A stretch of DNA of 52,166 nt from an uncultured Bacilli bacterium (GTDB taxonomy: Bacteria; Bacillota_I; Bacilli_A; Izemoplasmatales; UBA1188). This document shows positions 1-8,071 of the stretch, piece by piece. The stretch's first letter is position 1, and each line of letters opens with the position of its first letter. The stretch is from the NCBI GenBank assembly GCA_905235635.1, contig CAJOMC010000008.1, positions 1-52,166 of the forward strand. The letters run 5' to 3'. Under the pieces are notes generated by a model. It did no database searches. It was not told the DNA's origin and was given only the letters and a program-made list of their open reading frames with translations. A program made the position numbers and the translations under genes.

Positions 1-92
1 ACAGTCTCTCTATCATAATCTACCCTAACATCTAGACTAAAATCTCCATCCACAAATTTTATCAAATTGTATTCCTTTTCGCTATTGTCCAT
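1..92 (-). CDS. RhuM-like protein, N-terminal fragment (runs off the left edge)
   Basis: Only the first 30 codons are present; the gene continues beyond base 1. The ATG (complement of 90-92) has a GGAGG ribosome site eight or so bases upstream (complement of 101-105). The peptide begins MDNSEKEYNLIKFVDGDF and goes on with a short hydrophilic beta-strand-like stretch ending DRETV. This resembles the opening of RhuM-family (virulence/Fic-associated) proteins, which start with a similar strand followed by an ETVWLT motif. The identification rests on a very short piece and could be wrong; that a real gene starts here is better supported than its family. Confidence 0.5.
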   Translation of the reverse strand, partial: MDNSEKEYNLIKFVDGDFSLDVRVDYDRET

Positions 93-114
93 TATATTTG
101 CCTCCTAGTTTTAT

Positions 115-153
115 CAAAAAGAAAAGCTCTATCGTATTTCTACAATAGAGCTT
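115..153 (-). terminator. Rho-independent terminator after lgt
   Basis: Arms AAGCTCTAT (from 124) and ATAGAGCTT (to 153) form a 9-bp hairpin. Read on the minus strand it is followed by TTTTCTTTTT. It lies downstream of the CPBP-lgt pair and immediately before the RhuM-like start. The 154-290 stretch between lgt and the hairpin holds nothing I can support. Confidence 0.7.
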
Positions 154-290
154 ATAAACATTATTGAGTTTTATTTTGAGTTTAGTACTAATTATCATTA
201 CCGTAACTTCTTTTCTTTATTATTACATAATATTAAATAAATTTAACCACAACTTAATAATTTACTATTCCAATATTATTTATAAAATCT

Positions 291-1043
291 TTATTCAACT
301 TGAGGGTCAAGAGTCCATTTATCTCTTTTTATGTAGTATAGGATTGTTATTACTATAGCCGTTATAAAAAAGGCGATAGAGATGATTTGTCCAGGATAAA
401 GACCAATGAGTTTTCCTCCTCTTTCATCGCCTCTTATAAATTCAATTAGAAATCTCCAAATACTATATGAGAATGCATATATAGGCATCGTATAGATGAA
501 TCTCTTTTTTATCGCAAGAATATAAAGAATAGAAGAAGATATAAATAAGAAGGCTGATTCAAATAGTTGTGTTGGATATACTTTATGATCTAGATGAGGG
601 AATTTAACGCCTAAGAAACTTTCTGTTTCGATTCCGTGGCAGCAGCCAGCCATAAAACAACCAATACGTCCAAATGCATGCGCAATTGTGATACATGCAG
701 GGGCAATTATCATAATTACCATCAGTGAATAATTTGGATATCTTTTATGAATCACAAGTTCATAGATTATTATAAAGAATAATGCACCGCCAATTAATCC
801 ACCGTAAAAGGTCATTGAACCAAATTCATTTACACCTTCAATTAAATTAATTATATATTGGGCTATAGTTGCGCTAAATATTCCAAATACGATAGTGATA
901 AGGCCAAGAATATATATGTCATACCTATAAGCGATATTTACATTTATCTTTTTAAAATATCCTCTAAGCATAAAAAATGCCGCTATTATCCCAACAACTA
1001 AACAAATGCCATAGGTATCAAATATCCATATTTTTGGAAACAT
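291..1043 (-). CDS. lgt: Prolipoprotein diacylglyceryl transferase (Lgt family)
   Basis: Transfers diacylglycerol from phosphatidylglycerol to the lipobox cysteine of prolipoproteins in the membrane. The 250-residue protein is multi-pass and carries the Lgt core: an MTFYGGLIGG stretch near residues 77-86, H122, and GRIGCF at 125-130 followed by MAGCCHG. The GC(F)xxGCCxG form is typical of Bacillota Lgt and of close Lgt-like paralogs, rather than the E. coli GRxGNF form. Length is normal or slightly short (usual 260-290). The start overlaps the end of the upstream CPBP gene by 26 bases, so the two are probably translated from one message. The many lipobox proteins in this window (binding proteins, esterase, both giant repeat proteins) would be substrates. 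A divergent paralog rather than the housekeeping Lgt cannot be excluded. Confidence 0.88.
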   Translation of the reverse strand: MFPKIWIFDTYGICLVVGIIAAFFMLRGYFKKINVNIAYRYDIYILGLITIVFGIFSATIAQYIINLIEGVNEFGSMTFYGGLIGGALFFIIIYELVIHKRYPNYSLMVIMIIAPACITIAHAFGRIGCFMAGCCHGIETESFLGVKFPHLDHKVYPTQLFESAFLFISSSILYILAIKKRFIYTMPIYAFSYSIWRFLIEFIRGDERGGKLIGLYPGQIISIAFFITAIVITILYYIKRDKWTLDPQVE

Positions 1044-1782
1044 TTTTATCCCCCCTTTCCAGTTTTTTATACACTAATAATCCATATAATACAAATAATA
1101 GTGATATAGAGATATTAAGAATAAAGAACCACATATTATATTCAAATTTAAATAGTTCGACAGATAAATATCCATTAATAAAATCAAATAAGAAGTGAAT
1201 AATAACTATATAGATAAAATTATTACTATATGTATAAACGAGAGATAATATTAGTCCTAATCCAAATGAATATAGTACTTGAAGTAATACATAAGGGATA
1301 CTTGATAAAGAACTTATATTAACTAAATGAATTAATCCAAATATTAATGAAGAATAGATAATAGTCTTAATTTTAGAATTATATTTAATAAGTTCACTAC
1401 TAATTGTAACTCTAAATATTAATTCTTCATTAAATGCGACAAGCGCATAGAATATCATATTTTTAATAATAGAGATATTATTTAATTCATTTATTTCAAA
1501 CTGAGATATTAATGCCACAAATATATTAGATATGGTCACAAGAATAAACGGAATAAATAATAAATCTCTTTTATTAAACGAAGGTTTCTTTATTGATTCA
1601 AGTTTTTCTCTTCTTATATAGATGAAATATATTGGTATAAATATTACTCTTAAAGATATATCTAAAAAGTATATAGTATTTTCATTTTGAATAAATAAAG
1701 AAAAAGGTATACTCGTTAGAATTAAGTATATAAGCACAAGTAATATAATAGAATATATTTTAATTTCCTTTTTCTTTTCCAT
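1018..1782 (-). CDS. CPBP-family intramembrane glutamic protease
   Basis: The 254-residue membrane protein has about eight hydrophobic segments. It shows the three CPBP (Abi/CAAX-protease-like) motifs: EELIFR at 119-124, then a FGLIH motif, then an HFLFDF motif near the C terminus. Members cleave membrane-associated substrates; in Gram-positives many act in bacteriocin immunity or peptide processing, but no substrate is evident here. It ends in TGA inside the start of lgt, which it precedes. No Shine-Dalgarno is visible; a TATAAT lies only 8 bases before the ATG, so the mRNA may be leaderless. Confidence 0.85.
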   Translation of the reverse strand: MEKKKEIKIYSIILLVLIYLILTSIPFSLFIQNENTIYFLDISLRVIFIPIYFIYIRREKLESIKKPSFNKRDLLFIPFILVTISNIFVALISQFEINELNNISIIKNMIFYALVAFNEELIFRVTISSELIKYNSKIKTIIYSSLIFGLIHLVNISSLSSIPYVLLQVLYSFGLGLILSLVYTYSNNFIYIVIIHFLFDFINGYLSVELFKFEYNMWFFILNISISLLFVLYGLLVYKKLERGDKNVSKNMDI

Positions 1783-1789
1783 ATCTAAA

Positions 1790-1820
1790 TTATAATACTT
1801 AATAATAATTAATTATTAAG
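1790..1820 (-). promoter_or_regulatory. Candidate promoter and palindrome upstream of the CPBP-lgt operon
   Basis: On the minus strand a TATAAT (complement of 1791-1796) ends eight bases before the ATG. Directly upstream is a perfect inverted repeat with arms CTTAATAAT (1798-1806) and ATTATTAAG (1812-1820) around a 5-base centre, a plausible operator. No convincing -35 is seen. In such AT-rich DNA chance repeats are possible. Confidence 0.4.
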
Positions 1821-1940
1821 ATATTACAATTTATATCTATATTTGCTTAAATACTTTATTCTTTATATCTTTATTTATTCTATTAATTTGAATTAGCTTT
1901 TATCCAAAAATGATTTATGAGAATTAGTAAATATTTGTTA

Positions 1941-1999
1941 TATAATATATTTATAAAATAAATATCAATAAGCTTTATATAACTATATTTATAAGGGAG
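1941..1999 (+). promoter_or_regulatory. Candidate -10 and ribosome site of the rha operon
   Basis: TATAAT at 1941-1946 has no clear -35 partner. AAGGGAG at 1993-1999 is placed ten bases before the rhaD ATG and decides that start. I see no cre box or RhaS-type site that I would defend. Confidence 0.4.
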
Positions 2000-2008
2000 T
2001 TATACTAA

Positions 2009-2827
2009 ATGAAAGATTTTAAGAAATCAAGATTTGTATCTGAAGTATCTGATATCACTATGAATATGTATCATCAAGGATGGGACGAAAGAAACGGTGG
2101 TAATATTTCTTATTTAATTGATGAAGAAGATATTAGAAAATACTTTAGAAAAGATAAATATATAAAAGATATAGAATTAGGTTTTACCGCAGATCCTATA
2201 TGTAGAAATAAATACTATTTAGTCACAGGAACTGGTAAATATTTTAAGAATATAAAGAAAGATCCTCTAACTAATTTAGGACTAATTAAAATAGATTCTA
2301 ATGGACATACTGCCCATCTTTTATGGGGATATATAGGTGGTGGTAAGATGACTAGTGAATTTCCTGCCCATCTTATGAGTCATGCGGAAAGATTAAAAGT
2401 AAATCCTAAAAATAGAGTAATAATGCATACACACCCTACATACACAATATGTATGGGCGCATGTCTTCCGACAGACGAAATATTATTCACAAGAACACTA
2501 TGGAAAACAAACACTGAAGCTGTCGTAGTCTTCCCAGAAGGAGTCGGAGTTCTTCCTTGTATGATTTGTGGGACTGAAGAAATAGGACGTGCTACAGCTG
2601 AAAAAATGAAATCTCATAGATTAGTCACATGGACTAACCATGGTATATATGGCGCAGGTGAATCAATTGATGAAGCATTTGGTTTAATTGAGACAGTAGA
2701 AAAGACTGCGATAATTTATATGCTTACATTAGACCACGCTGTAAATGTTATCCCAGATGAAGTAATAATTGGACTCGCAAAACTATGGAATCTAAAGATG
2801 ATGCCTGGAATTATTGAGGAAAAATAA
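2009..2827 (+). CDS. rhaD: L-rhamnulose-1-phosphate aldolase
   Basis: Class II, zinc-dependent aldolase that splits L-rhamnulose-1-phosphate into dihydroxyacetone phosphate and L-lactaldehyde, the last step of the pathway encoded here. The 272 residues match the usual length (E. coli 274). The metal ligands are in place: H140 and H142 in MHTHPTYT, H211 in TNHGIYG, and catalytic E117 in TSEF. Strong AAGGGAG ribosome site at 1993-1999. It is the first gene of a tight operon, followed after one base by rhaB. No aldehyde reductase for lactaldehyde lies nearby. Confidence 0.95.
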   Translation: MKDFKKSRFVSEVSDITMNMYHQGWDERNGGNISYLIDEEDIRKYFRKDKYIKDIELGFTADPICRNKYYLVTGTGKYFKNIKKDPLTNLGLIKIDSNGHTAHLLWGYIGGGKMTSEFPAHLMSHAERLKVNPKNRVIMHTHPTYTICMGACLPTDEILFTRTLWKTNTEAVVVFPEGVGVLPCMICGTEEIGRATAEKMKSHRLVTWTNHGIYGAGESIDEAFGLIETVEKTAIIYMLTLDHAVNVIPDEVIIGLAKLWNLKMMPGIIEEK

Positions 2828-2828
2828 T

Positions 2829-4148
2829 ATGAAATACTTTCTCGCAATTGATCTTGGCGCATCATCTGGCCGTCATGTTATTGGATATCTTAATGATAAT
2901 AATGAAATTATATTAGATGAAGTACATCGTTTTAGGACTGAGATGGATGATTCACCAAGTGGACTTATATGGGATATCCCAAGAATCTTTAATGAAATCA
3001 AAATAGGAATTAAGAAAGCGTTCCTTAAATATAAGGAAATAGAATCTTTATCAATTGACACTTGGGGTGTTGACTATGTTTTATTAAATAATGATAAAGA
3101 AATTACTCCATATTATGCATATAGAAATGATAGAACTATCCTTTCTAAAGATAAAGTTCATGAGATAATCCCCTTTAAAGATTTATATATGAGAACCGGT
3201 ATTCAATACGCTCAGTTTAATACCATCTATCAGTTATATGATGATAAGATAAAAGGAAGATTAGATAATGCCACAGATTATTTGATGCTTCCATCATATT
3301 TTACCTATAAACTCACTGGTATTAAGACCCATGAATATACTAATGAATCAACTACATCACTTCTTAATCCATTCACAAAAGAATATGACTATGAGTTAAT
3401 TGAGAAACTAGGCCTTCCAAAGAACCTCTTTAAGGAAATAGCCAAACCTGGCGATTTCATAGGTTGTTTATCTAAAGAAATAGAAGAAGAAGTTGGCGGT
3501 AATACTAAAGTAATATTATGCGCATCACATGATACAGCTTCTGCGTTTAATAGTATAGAAACTGATTCTGATTCTATTATATTATCTAGCGGTACTTGGT
3601 CACTTCTTGGGATAAAAAGCAAAGAGGCTATAGTAAGTGATAATTCACTTGATGCAAACTATACTAACGAAGGCGGAATAGACTATATTAGATTCCTTAA
3701 AAATATTATGGGAATGTATATAGTAAATAGGCTTAGAAGTGAACTTCATATAGAATCAAGAGATCTAGATGATTCACTTAATATTTCTTCATATAATGAA
3801 GTATTTGACGTTAATGATAAATCATTACTCGCACCAGTTTCAATGTATAATGCTATTAATGATTTATTAAAACATAATCCACCTAAATCTAATGATGATT
3901 TATTTAAATCAGTATTTAATTCACTAGCTTTATCTTATAAAAACTCTATTTTAGAACTTGAAAGTATTACTCAAAGAACTTATTCTAAGTTATATATTTT
4001 AGGTGGTGGAGCTAATAGAAAAGAATTAAATAAATTAATAGAAAAATATACGGGTAAAAAAGTTATCGCCTTACCTATTGAGGCAACATCGCTTGGAAAT
4101 ATTAATATACAAATTAAGGAGTATTTAAAGAATGAGAAAAGAAGTTAA
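2829..4148 (+). CDS. rhaB: Rhamnulokinase
   Basis: FGGY-family kinase that phosphorylates L-rhamnulose with ATP. The N terminus has the phosphate-binding DLGASSGRH stretch (about residues 7-15), then DTWGVDYVLL, and later LSSGTWSLLG and a C-terminal LGGGANR nucleotide-binding loop. I choose the ATG at 2829 (439 residues), which follows the rhaD stop by one base and has GAGG at 2816-2819; a TTG further upstream would put five extra residues inside rhaD. At 439 residues it is shorter than E. coli RhaB (489) but complete at both ends. Its 3' end overlaps rhaA by 17 bases. A broken second copy lies at 6867-7225. Confidence 0.94.
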   Translation: MKYFLAIDLGASSGRHVIGYLNDNNEIILDEVHRFRTEMDDSPSGLIWDIPRIFNEIKIGIKKAFLKYKEIESLSIDTWGVDYVLLNNDKEITPYYAYRNDRTILSKDKVHEIIPFKDLYMRTGIQYAQFNTIYQLYDDKIKGRLDNATDYLMLPSYFTYKLTGIKTHEYTNESTTSLLNPFTKEYDYELIEKLGLPKNLFKEIAKPGDFIGCLSKEIEEEVGGNTKVILCASHDTASAFNSIETDSDSIILSSGTWSLLGIKSKEAIVSDNSLDANYTNEGGIDYIRFLKNIMGMYIVNRLRSELHIESRDLDDSLNISSYNEVFDVNDKSLLAPVSMYNAINDLLKHNPPKSNDDLFKSVFNSLALSYKNSILELESITQRTYSKLYILGGGANRKELNKLIEKYTGKKVIALPIEATSLGNINIQIKEYLKNEKRS

Positions 4149-5364
4149 AGATTTATATCTATCATATGGAATAGATGTTGAAGAGGCTCTAAAGAAATTA
4201 AAAGAAACTAAGATATCTCTACATTGCTGGCAGCTTGATGATGTAATGGGATTTGAGAATAGTGGTGATTTATCTGGTGGTATTCAAACTACAGGTAATT
4301 ATCCAGGAAGAGCTAGAAACTTTAGTGAATTAACTAAAGATCTAGATAAAGCACTTGAATATATTCCTGGTAGTAAAAAGATTAATCTACACGCAATATA
4401 CCAAACCGGTAAAATTGTAGAAAGAAAAGATATAGGCCCAGAACAATTTATGGAATGGGTAAAATACGCTAAAGAAAGAGGACTAGGCCTTGATTATAAC
4501 CCAACAATCTTTACTCATCCTATGATGGTTGATGGATTAAGTCTTTCATCACCTGATAAAAATGTAAGAGATTATTGGATTAAACATTGTATAAATGGAT
4601 TAAAGATCACTGAGATGTTTGCGAAAGAATTAGGCCAAAAATCTTTAATGAATATCTGGATTCCAGACGGCCTAAAAGATTCACCCGCAGATAGAATGGG
4701 TCCAAGACTTAGACTTAAAGATTCTCTAGATAAGATACTATCAGGATATGATTATGATAAATCTATAATGGATGTATCTGTCGAATCAAAAGTATTTGGC
4801 ATAGGTATTGAATCATATACAGTTGGAAGTAATGAATTTTACCTGAATTACGCTGCATCTCGCGGTATCCTCAATCTCATAGATTCAGGACACTATCATC
4901 CTACAGAAGTAGTCGCAGATAAAATATCTTCAATGTATTCATTCTATGATAAACTCGCATTCCACGTATCACGTCCTGTAAGATGGGATAGTGACCATGT
5001 ATTAAAATTAAATGATGATCTTCAAGATATCGCTGATGAAATCGTTAAATGTGATGGCCTTGAAAGAAGCTATATAGGTCTTGATTTCTTTGATGCATCT
5101 ATTAATAGAGTACTTGCGCTTATAATAGGCGCAAGAAATATGGAGAAAGCACTCCTTAAAGCACTACTTAATCCATGGAATCTATTAAAAGATGCACAAG
5201 ATTCATATGACCACTCTAAAGTTCTTGCCTTACAAGAAGAGATTAAAACTCTTCCTTGGGGAGAAGTATGGGAAGAATATCTTTCAAGAGAAGGAATGGT
5301 TAATGATAATCTAATGTTTAAAGAAATAAGATTATACGAAGAAGAAGTATTAAGCAAAAGATAA
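4132..5364 (+). CDS. rhaA: L-rhamnose isomerase
   Basis: Interconverts L-rhamnose and L-rhamnulose, the entry step of the pathway; a Mn/Zn-dependent TIM-barrel enzyme. The 410-residue length fits the family (about 415-425). Seen in sequence: the N-terminal SLHCWQLDDVMGFE region, a NLHAIY strand, IWIPDG, the metal-site SGHYHPTEVVADK region and HVSRPVRWDSDHV. ATG at 4132 has AAGGAG at 4116-4121 and overlaps the rhaB end, indicating coupled translation. Gene order rhaD-rhaB-rhaA with minimal gaps makes the operon assignment firm. Confidence 0.95.
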   Translation: MRKEVKDLYLSYGIDVEEALKKLKETKISLHCWQLDDVMGFENSGDLSGGIQTTGNYPGRARNFSELTKDLDKALEYIPGSKKINLHAIYQTGKIVERKDIGPEQFMEWVKYAKERGLGLDYNPTIFTHPMMVDGLSLSSPDKNVRDYWIKHCINGLKITEMFAKELGQKSLMNIWIPDGLKDSPADRMGPRLRLKDSLDKILSGYDYDKSIMDVSVESKVFGIGIESYTVGSNEFYLNYAASRGILNLIDSGHYHPTEVVADKISSMYSFYDKLAFHVSRPVRWDSDHVLKLNDDLQDIADEIVKCDGLERSYIGLDFFDASINRVLALIIGARNMEKALLKALLNPWNLLKDAQDSYDHSKVLALQEEIKTLPWGEVWEEYLSREGMVNDNLMFKEIRLYEEEVLSKR

Positions 5365-5380
5365 TAACAGGAGAATAACT

Positions 5381-6070
5381 ATGCCGCAAATATTTGGGAT
5401 TGAACATATTATTTATTTAATCATAAATATCATTGGTTATATTGTCGGTATCATCTTGATTAATAAAGTAAAAGATGAAAAAATGAAGATGATTATTAAA
5501 ATTGTCGCCGCAATACTACTTATTATGGTTGTATTAAATCGAATTAGTGTCGCATTTATTAAATATCATGATGCCTATGAATTAGTTCCATCAACGTTTT
5601 GTGGTTTTTCTAGTTTCACATTAGCTATAGCGACATTATTCGGAAAAAAAGATAATCTATATTTTCATTTTATTTGTCCACTAGGTTTTTTAGGTGCTAT
5701 TTTAACTCTAGCCTATCCTGATTTCATCGGCCAAGCGGCATCCGTCTTTTATTTACCAACAATCACTGGGCTATTACATCATTCAATCATGTTATTTTTA
5801 ATTATTATATTGACAATAAAGCAGTACTATATTCCGACAATTAAAAAATGGTATGCATTACCAATCGGTTTAGGATTAACCATGTTACTTGGGGTCTTTG
5901 AAGTATATGTAATTGGCTTAAAAGATGCTTTCTATTTAAATAGTCCCATCTTGCCGGGAACGATTCTATATTGGTATGTGCTAGGACCGATTGCGTTAGC
6001 TATTTTATATTCCTGCATTGGTCTATTTGATTTAGTTAGGATTAAAAAAATAAAACCTAAACATCATTAA
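5381..6070 (+). CDS. TMEM164/YwaF-like (TIGR02206-type) integral membrane protein
   Basis: The 229-residue protein has about seven membrane helices and hydrophilic ends. A central STFCGFSS segment (Cys74) followed by a glycine-rich FLGAILTLAYPDF helix and a LLHHS segment fits the YwaF/TMEM164 family, in which a Cys and His are conserved; human TMEM164 is a phospholipid acyltransferase. It starts 16 bases after rhaA with a CAGGAG ribosome site and is followed by a terminator, so it is the fourth gene of the rha operon. Function in rhamnose use is unknown; no rhamnose permease is present, so transport is one possibility. Isoleucine is mostly ATT/ATC here while rhaDBA uses ATA more freely, so it may have come with the 6119-7225 scraps. 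The same family appears fused to ABC ATPases at 30799 and 41145. Confidence 0.6.
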   Translation: MPQIFGIEHIIYLIINIIGYIVGIILINKVKDEKMKMIIKIVAAILLIMVVLNRISVAFIKYHDAYELVPSTFCGFSSFTLAIATLFGKKDNLYFHFICPLGFLGAILTLAYPDFIGQAASVFYLPTITGLLHHSIMLFLIIILTIKQYYIPTIKKWYALPIGLGLTMLLGVFEVYVIGLKDAFYLNSPILPGTILYWYVLGPIALAILYSCIGLFDLVRIKKIKPKHH

Positions 6071-6083
6071 GTTAATGATATAT

Positions 6084-6112
6084 AAAAAGTCATCTTTGGA
6101 GATGACTTTTTT
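6084..6112. terminator. Bidirectional terminator between rha operon and AraC remnant
   Basis: A perfect 12-bp stem: AAAAAGTCATCT (6084-6095) pairs with AGATGACTTTTT (6100 on), loop TTGG. T-rich on the plus side and, read the other way, also after the minus-strand AraC stop. Confidence 0.85.
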
Positions 6113-6118
6113 GATAAA

Positions 6119-6634
6119 TTAATTGAATATCATATTAGTTTTATCTTGGTTTATCTTCTTCCGATAACTGGTCGGAGTCATATTGTATTGTTTTTTAAAG
6201 GTTCTAATTAAATTTTCAGCATTCTCATATCCGACATGATTAGCGATATCGTTGATCGTTAAATTGGTTGTTTCAATTAGGCCGAGCGCGTATTTCATCT
6301 TGACTTCAAGTAAGATATCGGAAAAGGACTTACCGGTATTTTCTTTAATATATTTTGAAATATATTCTTTTGAATAATGGAATTCCTTAGCAATGGAGTT
6401 AAGATTTACTGTATCATAGTTCTCTTGAATATACATGATCATCTTATTTACTAAATCAGTTTTATTAGTGTTAATGCCCAAGGTTTGCGAGTTATCCGCG
6501 TAGTACCGCAATAGCAAGGCAAATAGAATTGAAAAACTACCATTTAAGATGGCATCGGCTTCCGGGAATTTGTTGATGCTTTCTAAGGCCATCTTATTGA
6601 TTAATTGCTTAATCTCATCATCATTATATCATTA
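6119..6634 (-). pseudogene. AraC-family regulator, N-terminally truncated
   Basis: The frame keeps a complete AraC DNA-binding domain: two helix-turn-helix units, the second in the typical LTINDIANHVGYENAENLIRTF form, ending in TPTSYRKK. The first ATG is at 6592 (157 residues), but the frame is coding-like up to a stop near 6634. The usual N-terminal sugar-binding cupin (about 150 residues) is missing; just beyond the break plus-strand glycosidase sequence begins. It was probably a rhamnose-responsive RhaR/RhaS-type regulator. No ribosome site precedes the 6592 ATG, so a functional DNA-binding-only protein is possible but unlikely. Confidence 0.7.
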
Positions 6635-6851
6635 TTATTTAGAAGCATTATTTAAAGTAGGACTAAACAAGAAAGCACACGAAGTCATTCGGTATTATTG
6701 GGGAAAGATGATTGAAGATAATGCGGATACCTTCTATGAAATCTTTAATCCCCTTGATGCTTCCGAATCGCCTTATGGTGGTAAGATTGTTCACAGTTTT
6801 TGTCATGCTTGGAGTTGTACTCCCGCTTATTTCTTAAAAAAATATTTTTAA
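6627..6851 (+). pseudogene. C-terminal fragment of an alpha-L-rhamnosidase-like glycoside hydrolase (GH78 type)
   Basis: About 74 codons from YHYYLEALFK to a stop at 6851. The segment MIEDNADTFYEIFNP followed by SPYGG and HSFCHAWSCTPAYFLKKYF is the typical end of GH78-like alpha/alpha-barrel rhamnosidases, which release rhamnose from glycans. All upstream catalytic sequence is gone; the junction at about 6627-6635 meets the truncated AraC gene on the other strand. The next frame, 15 bases on, is a rhamnulokinase, so this was once a rhamnosidase-rhaB arrangement. Confidence 0.7.
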
Positions 6852-6866
6852 GCCAAAGTCAGCAAT

Positions 6867-7225
6867 ATGGATAAGTACACCCTAGCAATCGATATTGGAA
6901 CATCATCCGGCCGTCATATGGTCGGTCATTATGAAGGCAATCAATTGGTTTTAGAAGAATTGTATCGTTTTCCCAATGGTGTCACTAAGGTTAAAGATTA
7001 TTTAGTCTGGGATTTAATTATTTATTTGCTGAAGTTAAGAAAGGAATCAAAATCGTTTTCGATAAATATGAACAGATAGTTTCGCTATCTATCGACACGG
7101 GGGAGTTGATTACGTTTTGTTAGATGATAATAATTCCGTCATCAACCCGTGTTATATTTATCGGGATTGTCGAACTTTGGAGATAATTGATGAAGTTGTA
7201 AAAGTCAACTTCAAATTGTATTTTT
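6867..7225 (+). pseudogene. Second rhamnulokinase, frameshifted and truncated
   Basis: Starts cleanly with MDKYTLAIDIGTSSGRHMVG, parallel to the intact rhaB at 2829, and reads through VWDL. The frame then slips near 7015-7022 (sequence for a YLFAEVKKGIK stretch is in another frame) and again near 7099, where one T is missing from the expected ACG-TGG-GGA so SIDTWGVDY is broken. Rhamnulokinase-like YIYRDCRTLEIIDEV can be read to about 7195. The remaining three quarters of the gene are absent; an IS3-type remnant begins at 7226. Clearly dead. Confidence 0.85.
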
Positions 7226-7949
7226 GGGTGTGCGGACATTTATTTAGACTTTTTATATGAATCATTATATTCTTTTGGTGTTTTAAAGTTTAAACTATTT
7301 TTGATTCTTTTATTCATAAATCAATCTAAATATTTATCCAATTGTCAACTCTATAATGAAAACCCCTATCACTATGAATTGTTGGTTTATTATCTCCAAT
7401 TATTTTAATTGTATTTTCTAATATTTTAATAGTAAGTGCTGTGTTAGGAGAATAACCAATTTCATAGTTTATTTAAAACCCTGAATAACAGCTAAGCATT
7501 GGTGATAAATAAACCTTACCATCTTTATGACTAAATTCTGTAATATCTGTTAGTAACTTTGCATAGGGCTTTTCGGTCTTATTTTTTTAATATATCTCTT
7601 GTCTTCATAAAAAAGTGTTTCATTGTTGATACCTTTGGATATCTGAGTATTTTACAAATTAGACTTGCACATTCTCTATGATTAAAATAATAATTTTATG
7701 CAATTTTTTGATCTTTTGTATACTTAGTGTTTCTAATATGAACATAAGGCACAGCAAGTAGAGGAACGCCTATCCTTTCTTTATTTCTCCACTCGGTTAA
7801 AGTACGTGGTTTTATTCCTAGTTCATTAGCTGTCTTAGTTATCTTATTCCCATATTTTTTAGTAATTTCAATGCACTTTTAATCTCTTTTATCGAACACA
7901 TGTGGTTTACCTCAACCAAATTATAGTACAAATAAATGTCAGCAGGTCC
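7226..7949 (-). mobile_element. Decayed IS3-family element with visible terminal inverted repeats
   Basis: The left end (7226-7245) and the reverse complement of the right end (7930-7949) agree at 16 of 20 bases, both ending in GACATTTATTT. Minus-strand fragments fit an IS3-type transposase: near the right end an OrfA-like helix-turn-helix (TANELGIKPRTLTEWR, then KYTKDQKI), and near the left end OrfB pieces (YSDRGFHYR, then LNFKTPKEYNDSYKKSK and a stop inside the inverted repeat). Stops and frame changes riddle the rest. At 724 bp it is about half a normal IS3 element, so the catalytic core is deleted. No clear target duplication. Confidence 0.75.
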
Positions 7950-8011
7950 TTCCTACGTTTTCAGTTTACCCTTTTCACATTAAACATAATGAATAAAATT
8001 ATATATAAAAA

Positions 8012-8049
8012 ACTGGAGTATTTTGACATAAATAGTCAAAAACTCCAGT
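8012..8049 (-). terminator. Terminator of the esterase gene
   Basis: Long imperfect hairpin: ACTGGAGT (8012-8019) pairs with ACTCCAGT (8042-8049), extended by TTTTGAC/GTCAAAA around loop ATAAATA. On the minus strand it follows the stop at 8072 and is trailed by TTTTTATATA. The 7950-8011 stretch holds nothing else. Confidence 0.75.
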
Positions 8050-8071
8050 ATTTAAATTGTAAATAGTTATA

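Noticed and set aside
164-358. Hydrophobic 64-codon plus-strand frame
   Set aside because: It runs antisense into the end of lgt, has no ribosome site and is explained by AT-rich sequence.
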